Assembly: GCA_029339195.1 (NCBI GenBank) | Contig: JAPTJF010000094.1 | Location: 95,051-159,050, forward strand | Direction of reading: 5' to 3' | Length of the DNA: 64,000 nucleotides | Source of the DNA: Micractinium sp. NFX-FRZ | Lineage: Eukaryota > Chlorophyta > Trebouxiophyceae > Chlorellales > Chlorellaceae | The notes under the pieces: model-generated | Databases searched by the model: none | Told to the model about the DNA's origin: nothing | What the model saw: only the letters and a program-made list of their open reading frames with translations | Position numbers and translations under genes: made by a program | In this document: positions 1 through 10,858 of the stretch, piece by piece | How the letters are laid out: every line of letters starts with the position of its first letter | Position numbering within the stretch: position 1 is the stretch's first letter

Positions 1-845
1 CGTTTCGCCGCTCAGTGCAACGGATGCTCTCCTCGTGGTGCTGCCTCCTGACCATCCAAGAGTCTTTCATCGTGTCTGCACGTCCCTCAAAGCAATACAA
101 AGTGAGGGCGCACAACGTTGTGCGCTGCGCAGCAAACAGCATGCAGTGCTTCGGCAGCAGTGCCAGAATCGCCTGCGCGGCGCGGCAGCAGCCCAGCGCG
201 CCACATCGCGCTGATGTCCGCCACTTTCATGCCCTTCCGCAAGCACTTCACACTAAAGGTGCTGGCAGAAGGGCAGGATAAGAGTCCCTAAGCTTCGCCT
301 TGCACCGTTTGGCGGTCCTCTGCCATTGGGTGCTCTCTACACCGAGGTGTGCTGGGTGGGGTGGGTGAGCCCTCACCCCACCCCACGCGCCTCCCTAAAT
401 AGCAGTGACTAACTTAGTCTACGTACCACACTAGTTTATGCTGCACTCAAGAACGGGAATTAGTGGCAGCAGCTAAGTACAGCCTTGCCCGCCGCATGCC
501 TCCTTTCTATGCTGTGCATGTCGTGCCATCCGCTGCAAGGCCTGGCTGGGCAGGAGGCGCGTATTGTATTTTGCACTTGGGCGTTCTGCCTTCGTCGTTC
601 ACGCGTGAGCCAGGCCAGCTGCGTCCTGTAAAGTTGGGGCGTGGTCTTGCCAACAAGGCGACGCTGCTCTTCAAGGGCGTCCAGGATTTGTAATTTGTGC
701 ACTTTGCTGGTAGACTGTAGGCGACGACATGCGATGCGGCCCTCTGCAATCACTGCCGCCTGACGCCGCTGGCGGACTGACGCCGCTGCCGCTAGCCCAA
801 CTCAAAACTCCGACTGCTGCCCGCCCCGCAGGCAGCGGGCTGCCC
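1..845. other. Upstream region without a recognised gene
   Basis: No protein-coding exon could be supported here. It precedes the plus-strand SGNH-a gene and probably holds its promoter and 5' UTR. An upstream in-frame ATG at 729 would add 39 residues, but the start at 846 gives the same short head before the membrane segment as the paralogue SGNH-b, so 846 is preferred. Confidence 0.5.
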
Positions 846-3800
846 ATGGTCGTGGTCGTCCCGGGGAGGCGCGGCGGCCTGGGGTGGCCTGTGCTGGTTG
901 CCTGGCTCAGCGGCCTGCTGGCACTGGTACCCGTCACAGTGTATTGGACGGGCTATGCTGGGCGCGCCTCTCCCGCCATGGTGCGCACAGGCCGCGCCTG
1001 CGCATGCATGCCTTGCCTTCGCCTGCGCCTCCGCATTTACCTGCACACCTGCACACCACGCCTTGCAAGGCTGCCAGCCACTTCCCAGGCTGTGCCCCCC
1101 AAAACCTAGCACCCAAGTTGAGCATGCACGCCCCTCTCCTGCACCTGCTGCCGCCCGTGCTCGCGACCGTGCAGGCGTCAGCGCTGCCAGCGCCCGGCGC
1201 CACGGGCGGCTGCGCCTTGCACGCTAGCTGGCGGGGCAGCCCGCATGCCATGCCCACAGACTACCGCCCCAGCCTGTCTTTACGGGAGCTGGACCGGGGC
1301 ATTGTGTCTGGCGGCGACCCCAGTCGCATGCGGAGGGCGATGGCCAAGCTGCTGGCGGGGCAGCCCATTGCCGTGGCCTTCCTGGGGGGCAGCGTCACTA
1401 TGTGAGCGTAAGAAGGCATCTGATTGTTGCTGAGTAGAAGGCTGGTCAACCTCTGGTGCTGCCTTGCAGTGCGTGTACCGGCAATGCAGCCGCACCTGGC
1501 ACCGCTGCCCGTGCCTGCCCCCTGGTCGTGACTGCCTGCTGTAGGGTGCTGCCGCCTCCATGCTCTGCTCCTACCGTGTGCTGCTTGCGATACCTTGGCC
1601 GCTCAAGTCCCTTGGCGCGTGCTCTCTGCCTTCTGCCACCGTGCTGGGTGCAGGGGGTCCGGTGCAATGCAGCGAGACGTCGACAGTTACGTCGCTCTCA
1701 CGTTTGAGTGGTTGAATGCAACATTCCCGCACCCAAACCACACGTTTGTGAATGCCGGTTTCGGCAGCACGAAGAGCAGGTGCGGAGGATGTCCGCACAC
1801 CTGACCAGTGATGCCACCCCGCTGCTGCCGCTGCTGCTCCTGCTGCTGCTGCTGCCGCTGCTCGGCTGCTGCTGCTGCTGCCGCTACTGCTGCTTGGCTG
1901 CTGCCGCTGCCGCTACTGCTGCTTGGCTGCTTCTGCTGCCGCTGCCGCTACTGCTACTTGGCCGCTGCTGCTGCTTCCGCCTCTGCTGCTGCTGCTGCCG
2001 CTGCCGCTGCTGCCGCTGCCGTGTTGCCTTCGGCCTGCATTGCCATTGCTGCACACAGAGGCGCTGTCTGCCGGCATTCCATGCTGCTATGTGTGCTGCC
2101 GCAACTGCAGCCCGCATGCCCACTCGCCCCCCTCCGTGGGGCGCCTCCCCGCCTCCCTGCCAGTGCTTGCAACTATTGTGCGCTGTGCTCCACGCTGCAC
2201 CCCACGCTGTGCTCTGCAAAGCGCTCCCCTTCCCGTCTCCCTGCCTCCCCGCCTCCCCCCTCCTGCCCGCAGCTACTTTGCGCTGTGCGCCAACCGCCAC
2301 CTGCCGCCCCGCGTGGACCTGGTCTTATTGGAGTTCAACGTGAACGACTTCCAAGCGGCGCGCACTAACGCGCTGCGCCTGGCTCACGAGCGCCTCATAC
2401 GCAAAGCGCTCAGTTACCCCAGCCGCCCCGCCGTGGTGCAGCTAGTACTGATGCAGCACCCACCGGCGGAGACTTTCATGGACAACCACACAGAGTGAGC
2501 GTGCCAGGCTGAGCGGGCAGGTGAAAAGGCCAGTGCACATGATACTGGACACTGGCGCATCAACGCAGGCAGCCAGCGGCGTTGGCAGCTGCCCTGGCCA
2601 GGTTTGCTGCTGCGCCGGTGCTGCCCCACCGCAGCCAGGGGCCGAGCCGGGCACGCACCCAATCCTGTCGCTGTGCTGCTTCTGGGCCTGGCGGCTGTGC
2701 TGTACTGCTGCTGTACTGCTGCGTGTGCCCGATGCTGACCCAGCTGCACTTTTGACTCCCAGGAGTGAGCCGCCATATACCTGGAATGGCGGGGACGAGC
2801 TCGGAATCCTGGCTCAGGTGGGGCCAGCTGGACCGACTGCCGCAGTGCCCTTTCCTGGAACATTGTGGGGCCCCATCCGACCCATGCATCCCCGCGAGCC
2901 CCACCCGCACTGCATTTTCGGCTGCAGTCGCTATGCCGCCAAAGCAGCAGCACAGCCCGGGGTGGTGTGGGAGTTCGTGGGGCGCGTGCCTCTCCGACTC
3001 CTCCCCACCCACCGCGGGCCCAAGCGCCGCTTGTGGCCCTGTGCCGCCCTCTGCATGCTGCCTGCCCCCACCTGTGGCCCTGTGCCGCCATCTGTGTGCT
3101 GCCTGCCCCACTGACTATGGTCCTGCGCTGCCCCCTGCAGCATTACCAGCTCCCGTGGCTGTCCATTCGCAACATGATTTGGGGAGGCCTCTGGCAGACG
3201 CGTGCAGGTGCGGTGCAGTGCGCTCACTCCCATACACAGCTATCCTTGGGCCGGGCCGCCTCTGCTGCACTGCGCTGCTTGCTGGTGGCGGCCTGCGGCT
3301 TTGCCCGCTGCTCTGCAGGCTGTGCCGCCACCCGCCGCCAGCAGGGCAAGTGAGCGAGACGTGTCTGGCTCTCCGTGTGCTGCAATCTGCTGCTGCTGCT
3401 GCTGTGGTGGCCGCTGCCCCATTGCGCCCTGCAGATTATGCCACCAACCAGGGCAGAGAGCCGGGCAAGTTCAATGAATTCTGGTCAGTGCAAGGAAATG
3501 GGAACTTGGACCCGGTGCACCCGGGAGTGACGGGTCATCGGTGAGCAGGGTGGGGAGCTGTCCTGGTCGCGCGGTGCGCGCTGTCTCGATAGAGCACAAG
3601 ACGAGGCCATAATCTGGCCATAACTATGTGGCATTATGAGGCATATTATACGTGGCCACAAGAGGGCGTGTTATGGGGTGCAGGGTGGGGCACACACTAG
3701 TGCAGGGTGCTGCCCCTGGTGGCAATGTGAGTGCACTGGGTCCACGCTTGGGGGCTTAAGGGCACAGCTTGGTGTATGGGTGGTGTAGTGCGTTGATGAG

Positions 3801-6800
3801 GTGTGGGGCACGCCTGATACCCCCTGCATCGCAGGGGGGAATTGAGCCAGGAGCACAGGCTGGACCTTGCCAGCCCCCCATTTGTGCAACGCTTGTCCCC
3901 TTACACGCACGCCGCAGGGCGGGCAGGGAGGAGGCACTGTGAACAGCAGCATGCTGTGCATGCTGGCCCCGCCCAGCACGCCTGCCAGCCCTCCGCCAAG
4001 TGCAACCCCGTGCTGTCGCTCGACTGTCCGCCCTGTTGCAAGGAACTGCACTGCCGAATGCACCACTCGTACCTGTCTTTGCTGTCCACTCCACCACTCC
4101 CACACGCCTCATCCCTTCTCCCATCCCACTTCCTTCCTCTGCAGGTGGCCTGCCCTTGCTGCGGCACACCTAGACGAGGACGGGCCCCCAAGTTCTTCCT
4201 ACCGCCTCTCGTTGCACTCCTTTCTCCGCAAGCCACCCAACGTCACGGTCTCCTTCTTCCCCAGCAAGCCACCCAACGTTCACGGTTTCCTTTGTGGCCC
4301 TGGCTTGAACGACCCCTTTGTGCACTGTCCCGCCCCTTGTGTGTCTGCAGCTGGGTGTCGGACCTACTGATCCATCACATGCAGAGGACCCTGGAGGATG
4401 TGGTGCGGCGCCCGCTAGAGGCGGCAGACGAGGAGGAGGCGCAGGCGCAGCTGCTGCGGCCCATGCACAGGGTGCGCCGCGCTGTGCTGCGCTGTGGTGC
4501 TCCGTAGGTTCCCTGTTCCGGGCTGCGCTGCGCTGCGCTGTGCTGCGCTGCGCCATGTGCGCCCATGCCAGGCAACAACACAGTGCTGCCTGCCTTGCCG
4601 CTCCTGCCGGCCCACGCGCCTGCGCCTGTCGAGCCGCCGCCCAGCCTGCTGCTGGCCCACGCCACTCTGTTGAATGCATCACGACATTCATGCAACAACA
4701 CACATGGACAGCGATGGCATGGCATGCGCCTGGCTGCCTGCAGGGCAACTGGGATGCGGGGGGCAATAGCACGTGCCTGATTCGGGAGGACTTCCCCCCT
4801 CATGTCACCTCTCACGATGATGCCTTCAAATGGAGCAACGAGGGCACGGCAGAGGTGAGGCCTGACGGGCTGAGCCTTCGTCCTTAGATCACTTGGATTT
4901 TAACACGGTTCTTGCCATTGCATCTGTCTACCATGATGAGGCACAGGACTATCTCTGTGCCACGCTCTGGCTGGCAGGGGTGGCATGGCGCAGCAGGCAG
5001 GGGCACCACCGCCACTTGGTGCTGTCCGGTTTGGCAAACGGATGTCTGTGCGTGCAACTTACGATGCAGCCTGCTTGGAAGGGGCAGGGGCTGCCCGATC
5101 AAAGGGAGGAGGGGCATGGCCCAATGGGCCCCGCCCGCACGGGTACCGCCCGCACTGCCACTGCACAAAGCCCTCGCGCCCTGCGCTCTGCATCTTGCTC
5201 CCCTGCCTGCCCTGCCCTGCAGCGCCCGAAGCTTGGGTTTGTCAGCAGCCAGCCGGGGAGCTCGCTGCTCATCACCCTGAACACCACAGTGGTGCGCTGG
5301 GCATGCTTGCATGGCAGCCCTCAGCAGGGTTTGCGGCTGTGTGGATGGCTGCATGGGTGGGCAAGCAGCAGGGGCTACGGTTGCGTGAGTGGGCAAGCAG
5401 CAGGGGCTACGGCTGCATGGGTGGGCAAGCAGCGGGGGCTATGTCTGCGTGGGTGGGCAAGCAGCAGGGGCTGTGACTATGTGTTTAGCTGTGCTGCCGG
5501 TGGGCTGGCCTTGTGGCTGCAATATGCCTCCTTCACAGCTCAGCTTGGCGGGGGGACAACTGAGGTGCATGAAGTGAATGATCCCCTCGCGCTGTCACCC
5601 TGCGCTGTCACCCTGCGCTTCAACGCCACTTTTTAAAGTGTCTCGCCGGCTGTGCTGACCTCATGCTGCCGTGCAGTCACAGGGCATACAAGCTGGGGAC
5701 AACGTCACGCTGGGGGTGGCACACTTGAAGAGCTACGAGGTGCGGGCGGGTCAGGGGGCAGGGGAGTGGGGCTGGTGTGAGCGCTTCGTAGCTGCCGGGA
5801 AGCCGCGCACCTTAGCCAGCCATACTGCGAGGCTGCGGCCCGGGGGGTGCTATGGGAACTGGATGGATGACCTGCTTCACAAGGCGTGCACCTGCTGTTT
5901 TTCCGGGCGCTGGTCCAGGGCGGGGCGGAGCACGGCGGCAACAACATTCTCCAGTGCAGGGGAATCAGCAGGGTGATGTTCAGGAAGGCGCCCGCTGTTT
6001 GGCCAGCCTGGCGCCCAGCCGGGCGGGAGTCTGCCTCACGGCAGCCGATGCTACGATTGACCAGACTGAACTTCTGCACCCATTTTCAAATAATCCCACA
6101 CACAAAGGGATGTTTCCCCCCGCACCTCCTGCTGCCCTCCCACCCGCTGCGCAGCACATGGGCAAGTTCCGGGTGACCTGTGAGGCGGGGTGCGCCTGCC
6201 AGCCAGCGGTGATTGACGGGCACTACCCCCAAGACCACTCCTCGCAAATGTTCTTTGCCATGATGCACGCCACGGCAGCAGGTGTGCAGGCGGGGCGGTG
6301 CGCCCGCAGGCCGCTGTCACGCCGCTGCAAGGGAGCCGGGGGGCGGTGGAAGACCGGGGCGAGTGAGTGGGAGGATCACAGGCTTCAGTGGCGTGGCGGG
6401 TGGTGCATTCACCCGCTCGTTGTGTGTTTATGCGTAGTGCTGTGGCTTGCTGCTGTGCGGTGCTGCTGTGCCGCCCAACTGCGCCCGCGCCAGCGGTGGG
6501 CAGGGCGGCTCCAGTGACCCCGCACTGCTGGCATCAGAACCACCCCCGCCCAACCTACGCCCCGCCAACACCCTGCAGATGCTTGCAAGCTCAAGGTGAC
6601 GGTTCTGAACGAGACAGAGTCAGGGGAGCACAAGGTCAAAATTCTGGGCATGGTAGTCAGCGAGGCAATGGGCTTCCTGATTTATGACCATCAGGCAAGT
6701 CGGCTGAGCTGGGAAAGAAGCATGGGTGCAGGCTGCAGGCTGCTGCTGCTGTGGCGGCTCATTGACTGCTGCATTGGCACGTTCTCACAGGAAGGCAGGC

Positions 6801-7012
6801 AGGAGGATTGTATGCCTGCGGATCTGGCGGGCATTCAAGGTGCTGCTCAGATGGGCGGCGCGCCCCGCTGGCGTGTGTGCGATCAATCAGCTGTGGAATG
6901 AGCTGCTGGGTTTGCTGCCACCTGGCCGCCCCCGGCCCACTGGGGAGTCACCCCCTGCCCCTGCCTGCCTGCCCCGCCCTGCCTGCAGGATGACGTGATG
7001 GTAGCGCTATGA
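846..7012 (+). CDS. SGNH/GDSL-type esterase-like type II membrane protein (SGNH-a)
   Basis: Fourteen exons (846-980, 1175-1401, 1654-1779, 2273-2494, 2763-2817, 3141-3207, 3435-3540, 4351-4471, 4744-4854, 5223-5288, 5677-5739, 6155-6281, 6579-6694, 6989-7012) give a protein of about 521 residues. A short basic head is followed by one hydrophobic segment near residues 14-34, suggesting a type II anchor with a lumenal or extracellular catalytic part. The SGNH signature is present: FLGGSVT with the probable nucleophile Ser118 and DPVHP with Asp303/His306. The C-terminal third (LGFVSSQPGS, VAHLKSYEHMGK, VIDGH, SGEHKVKI) is a second conserved unit shared with the paralogue at 48675-53022. Such enzymes are usually hydrolases or acyltransferases acting on O-acyl groups; the substrate here is unknown and a glycan is only inferred from the neighbourhood. 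The last intron uses a GC donor after CATCAG. The exon 1-2 junction is the least certain. Confidence 0.8.
3029..3112 (+). repeat. 42-bp tandem duplication in an SGNH-a intron
   Basis: Two adjacent copies begin TGTGGCCCTGTGCCGCC and end CTGCCTGCCCC within the intron before exon 6. They differ by a few substitutions. Confidence 0.7.
4228..4295 (+). repeat. Tandem duplication in the SGNH-a intron before exon 8
   Basis: GCAAGCCACCCAACGT appears twice about 40 bp apart, each copy followed by a similar CACGGT(C/T)TCCTT stretch. No coding role was found. Confidence 0.7.
5350..5475 (+). repeat. 33-bp minisatellite, about four units, intronic
   Basis: Units contain GGGTGGGCAAGCAGCAGGGG and diverge slightly. 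They lie in the intron after exon 10 of SGNH-a. Each unit carries GT-rich, donor-like sequence, but phase continuity supports the annotated splice sites. Confidence 0.8.
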
Positions 7013-7070
7013 TCCACGCACCATGTTGCCTGAAGATACACTGTCCCTCGGCTTGAGCAACGCAAGTGAC

Positions 7071-7075
7071 TGTAA
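7071..7075 (+). terminator. TGTAA polyadenylation signal of SGNH-a
   Basis: TGTAA lies about 60 nt after the stop codon. This pentamer is the known poly(A) signal of chlorophyte nuclear genes. Confidence 0.6.
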
Positions 7076-7420
7076 ACAGACACTGCGACAGGCCCTGTGG
7101 CTGCGCCGGCCAGATGCCACACACAACGGCGCGTGCACCTCACCTCTAGAGGCGCGGCAGCCCATAAATACATGAAACGTACTCACGTGTGGGAAGCAGG
7201 GCGGGAGCTGCCGCATGGGGGACAGCCGCTGCTTGTGCCGGCGGCAGGCACTGCCGTGGCACCGCCTGCCCGGTTGGCGCCGCCATGGCGGCCTGTGCTG
7301 TCCTGACAGCATGCGCCCGGTTAAAATGTCGTCGTTCCTCTTTGCAGTATCATTCGATCGCAGAGGGACTTCAGCACTGCCGGGAAGCGGGCTTCCCGTC
7401 TGCCTTTCCCTCCAACCAAC
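7076..7420. other. Intergenic region upstream of the cystine-knot gene
   Basis: No exon is recognisable. By position it holds the 3' end of SGNH-a and the promoter/5' UTR of the secreted protein starting at 7421. Confidence 0.4.
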
Positions 7421-8780
7421 ATGCCTCATGCAGGGTGGCAACGTGCGGCGCTGACCGCTTGCGCCCTGCTGCTTCTTGCATTATCGACGGGTGAGCGGCG
7501 CGGTAAACAGGGGTGCCAAGGCGTCCAGTGAGTGTGCAGCGGTCCTTCTTCGGGACGCGCTTGTCTCGGCCGGAAGGCTCGTTACGAGCAGATCTAGATC
7601 CAGCACAGTTGGCAGCTTGGATAATGTGTGGTAGCGACAAGAGCAGCGCCGCACGGCTGTTCAACAGCTCACCCGCGCCCACCGCCGCCATGCAGTCCCC
7701 GACCGGCGGCCTCGTCATGTCTACAAGTGTCTACTCTCTTCGTCAAAGTACACCACCATGTCTGCATCCTCTCTGCAGGACTCGCGCACAGTGCTGCAGG
7801 ACCCTCGGGTCCTCAGCAGCAGAGCCAGAAGTTCCCAGCATCCGCTGCCCTCGTGCCACGTGCCCGCCTCCGCCCTGAGCGACGGAGCAGGCCCAAGCCA
7901 CGCCCTCCCATGAAGCGGCTGCCAGTTTCCATGCGACCCACGCTGGCGCTGCAGCCACCAACGCGCCCGCCACCCGTTCCCTCTCCCTCGCCGCCTCCCC
8001 CCATGCCCCCTCCCCCACCGCCGCCACCCGTGCCCCCTCCCTCACCGCCGCCGCCCATGCCCCCTCCCCCACCGCCGCCACCCGTGCCCCCTCCCTCACC
8101 GCCTCCACCTGTCCCTCCTCCCTCACCACCCCCTCCTTCACCTCCTCCTCTCCCCCCGCCTCCCACCTCGGGGCTCCCTCCACTGAATAGGCCGCCGCTG
8201 CCTCCACTGCCGCCCCCGCTGCCGCCCCTGCCCCCCACTCCACCTCCGCCCCCGCCCCCCAAGCCGTTTGCGCCGCTGCCCCGGCTGCCCAACTGCCGGC
8301 CCGACAGCGCAACATGCACGCAGTATGGCGATTGCTGCTCGCTGCAGTGCAATCAAAAGCGCACGTGCGGGTGCCTGGCCCGATCAAAGGCCTGCTCGAT
8401 CCACTCCGACTGTTGTGGAGGTTTGTGCAACTCGAGGAAGCTGTGCGGGTGAGTGGGGAGGGAGCAGGGACGTTCAAGCAGTGGTGTTAAGAGCGAAAAC
8501 CGCTGTTGCGTGGCCGGGTGCGCGCCGGTCCCCAGTGTTCGCTTTCCTCCCGCCCTGCCCCTGACAGCTGCGGCCCTTCCCTCTGCACTCCCCTTTGCAA
8601 AGGTGCCATCAACTGGGAATTGCGTGCCAACGGGATTCGGAATGCTGCACGGGGTTGGGGTGCGAGCGGGGCATGTGCAGCGCCTGCGGAGGCAGCGGCG
8701 CCTTTTGCTTCAACGGCAGCACAGAGTGCTGCCTGGGCCGCAGCTGTGGCGTCCAAAACATGGGATACCAGTGTGTATGA
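7421..8780 (+). CDS. Secreted proline-rich protein with four cystine-knot-like repeats
   Basis: Three exons (7421-7490, 7779-8448, 8603-8780) encode about 305 residues. The first exon is almost exactly a signal peptide (MPHAGWQRAALTACALLLLA, then LSTG). The second carries an arginine/proline-rich spacer and a long stretch of PPP, SPPPP and PMPPP blocks like the hydroxyproline-rich rods of volvocine and Chlorella wall proteins. The C-terminal part has four repeats of the form C-x6-C-x5/6-CC-x3/4-C-x4-8-C, the spacing of inhibitor-cystine-knot (knottin) folds; the repeats share boundary cysteines. The product is presumably exported to the wall or periplasm, with a rigid stalk presenting small disulfide domains. 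Function is unknown: knottin spacing occurs in protease inhibitors, carbohydrate binders and many unrelated proteins, and nothing here shows toxicity. Both splice junctions keep phase; the second acceptor is AAAG rather than CAG. Confidence 0.8.
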
Positions 8781-9464
8781 GAGCCCCGTCCTTCAGAAAG
8801 TTGCCCTCACACACGTACTCGTTCATTTTTACATGCCTTTATTCTTTGTACGCTTTTTTCCACGTATCTTGTACTTTTTTCATTGCAACTGTAGTTTACC
8901 CTGGTAGTAAGCTTTGCAAGCTGCAGCTGACATTCACTTAGCTACTCATTCGTTCATTGCTCCTGTGCTGCGTGTTCGGTCACGATATGGGGCACTCATT
9001 ACAGTTGGCAAACCACACAAGCGAGTCAGTTTCAGCCGTACTTCATCAAAGTAGGGGCGAGGAGATGGGCAGGCACACCCATGCCTGGGATGCGGCTCTG
9101 CCATGGGCGGCAAACAGGGACAGCCCCCTGGCAGGCAGCATACAGCACGCAGCACGCAGCATTGATTCTCATCATAGGAGGCAGGAAGGCAGGCAGGCAG
9201 GCAGGCAATGTGGAGGAGAGGGAAGTGCAGAGGGCACCTCTGCGGTGCGCTTATTCATGCTGCCAAGTGCTGGCAGGTGGTGAAGGCGAGTGCCACGCTA
9301 TTGGCTCATGTGCTCAGGTGCAGAAGAGCAGAAAAAGGTCCACTGGGTCCTGCAGATAGTCAGGCAGGCAGGGAGAGTGGGGCAGGAGCAGAGGCAGCGA
9401 GCAGGCAGGCAGTCATGAGCCCGGACATGTCTGCCCCAGTGCGAGTGCCCCACTGCTGTCGCTG
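8781..9464. other. Convergent 3' region
   Basis: This lies between the stop of the plus-strand cystine-knot gene and the stop of the minus-strand gene that begins near 10445, so it should hold both 3' UTRs. A GGCA tetranucleotide run is present near 9185-9208. No further exon could be supported. Confidence 0.4.
8999..9003 (-). terminator. Possible TGTAA signal, minus strand
   Basis: TTACA on the plus strand reads TGTAA on the minus strand, downstream of the minus-strand stop at 9465. The distance of about 460 nt fits the long 3' UTRs of green algae. Confidence 0.35.
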
Positions 9465-10445
9465 TCACGGTCCGGTCCGATCCATCTCGGAATGCGACCT
9501 GCCTGCCTGCCTGAGCATCACAGCATGCATATTCACACGCACCAGATCGAACAGCACGGCGGCGCCGGCGGGGGAGCTCGCCGCCACGGCAGCATGCCGG
9601 AACAGCGCTTGGGTGAGAGTTCTTGCAGCCGAGCTGTCGGGAAGGGAGCGCAGGTGCGGGACCCCCTGCAGCCACTCCCTGGCCGTAGGCAGCAGAGCAG
9701 CGTGGTGGGCGGCGGTGGTGCTCAGCAGATGGTGGCTGGTGGACAGAGCACGCTCTGCGAAGGGAAGCAAGGGCGACAGGGCAGCGAGGCGGTTGAGACG
9801 CCGCCATATGCTCCGTGGTCTGTCCCGGCCACGGGGCAGGCAGACAGAGCCCAGCCGTCTAACAGACAGCTGCTAGAGGCAGGGTTCACCTAACAGGGTG
9901 AGCAGTCCCGTGTGGACAGCAGCGGCCATGGCGGCGTCGCCCAGCGCGAGAGCGCACAGGAGCGGGGCAGAGAGGACGAGTAGGCAGGCCATGCGGGAGG
10001 CGTCACGGGCACCATCGGCGCCGGTCTCACAGGTGGCACAGGAAGCGAGGAGGGCGTCGTGTGTAGTGGCGAGAGTCCCTATATCCGCGCTTCCCTGGAG
10101 GCAGAGCGTGAAGATGTTGGTGGCAGACGCCTTGTGCATGCGTGTGGCGCCGCCGCCAGCTGGCCTCACAAAGACGGGGCGCAGGCGGGCAGTGGTTGGG
10201 CCGCGTGCCGCAGCAGAGCACCGGGTTCCTGTTGCAGGGCGCGTGCTGCAGCTTCCAGCAGCAGCTGCAGGCGAGGCAGGGAAGAGGGAGGGCCAGGGAA
10301 GTGGTTGGCAGCATCACGATGGCCCCGACTCAAGGCGTAACTGCCGGCCTCCCGCCCTGCTCCTCAAGCCAGCTGTAGACCGGCAATGTGCTGTATAACG
10401 TCGCAAGGTCTCACCCGCTCGAACTGCGGACGAAGCCGCAAGCAT
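9465..10445 (-). CDS. Unrecognised alanine/leucine-rich helical protein (5' structure unresolved)
   Basis: Two minus-strand ORFs in the same frame are separated by a TAG at 9873-9875. A phase-1 intron removes that TAG: donor G|GTGAAC after position 9890 and acceptor TTCGCAG before 9754, behind a strong pyrimidine tract. The spliced reading is TGLLTLL-ERALSTSHHLL and runs to a stop at 9465. The protein is rich in Ala and Leu with a heptad-like character (DALLASCATCE, LLVLSAPLLCALALGDAAMA, AVLFDLVRV), so a helical repeat fold is plausible. Upstream, a possible first exon with MLAASSAVRA ends at 10415 before GTGAGA and could join a segment near 10280-10170 in the same frame, but two frames compete there (one reads LQLLLEAAARALQQE). 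I do not recognise the family. Confidence 0.4.
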
Positions 10446-10858
10446 TGTGTCGTTGAACGGCACGAGATGCAGGAGTTGCAAGTGGCTTGCTAGCTTTTGG
10501 AGGGGTGGTGGGTTACGGCTTAGCGGGGAATGGCATCATGCGGACGGCCAACACGCGTCTCATAATCACTTTCCACCCACTGCCGCGCTGTGGTAGCGCA
10601 GCACAAGCAGCATTCGGTCGTGCGCCACTGCAAGTCGCCCATTCCTAGTGTGTCAACCGTGCAGAGGGTGGAACTGTACAGAGTGGCGTCACGGCTGCGA
10701 AGCAAGCGGTATTGCAGGCGTCACGTGACGCGCTGAAGCAAGCAGAGTACGCCCTCGGTGCCAAGTTGGGGTCAAGGAAAAGCTTCGTTGCAGTGCTGCT
10801 TTGGTTGAAGGGATAGTGAAGAGGTTGGGGCCAGAAGCTTGTGCGCCCTCATGCCTCC
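10446..10858. other. Intergenic region between two minus-strand genes
   Basis: Holds the 3' UTR of the RBR ligase gene and the presumed promoter of the helical-protein gene. No coding exon or clear TGTAA signal on the minus strand was found. Confidence 0.4.

Noticed and set aside
460..753. Minus-strand ORF of about 97 codons with a charged, helical-looking stretch
   Set aside because: It lies in the probable promoter/5' UTR of SGNH-a, has no splice partner or recognisable domain, and its 3' half turns into Cys/Pro-rich noise. Not supported as a gene.
1708..2498. Long plus-strand ORFs rich in Cys, Leu and Ala
   Set aside because: Produced by CTG/GCC-type low-complexity sequence in an SGNH-a intron; only the 2273-2494 part is a real exon, in one frame.
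7813..8352. Glycine-rich minus-strand ORF
   Set aside because: Antisense shadow of the proline codons of the plus-strand cystine-knot protein.
9873..9875. In-frame TAG as evidence for a pseudogene or stop-codon recoding
   Set aside because: A phase-compatible consensus intron removes it, which is the simpler explanation.
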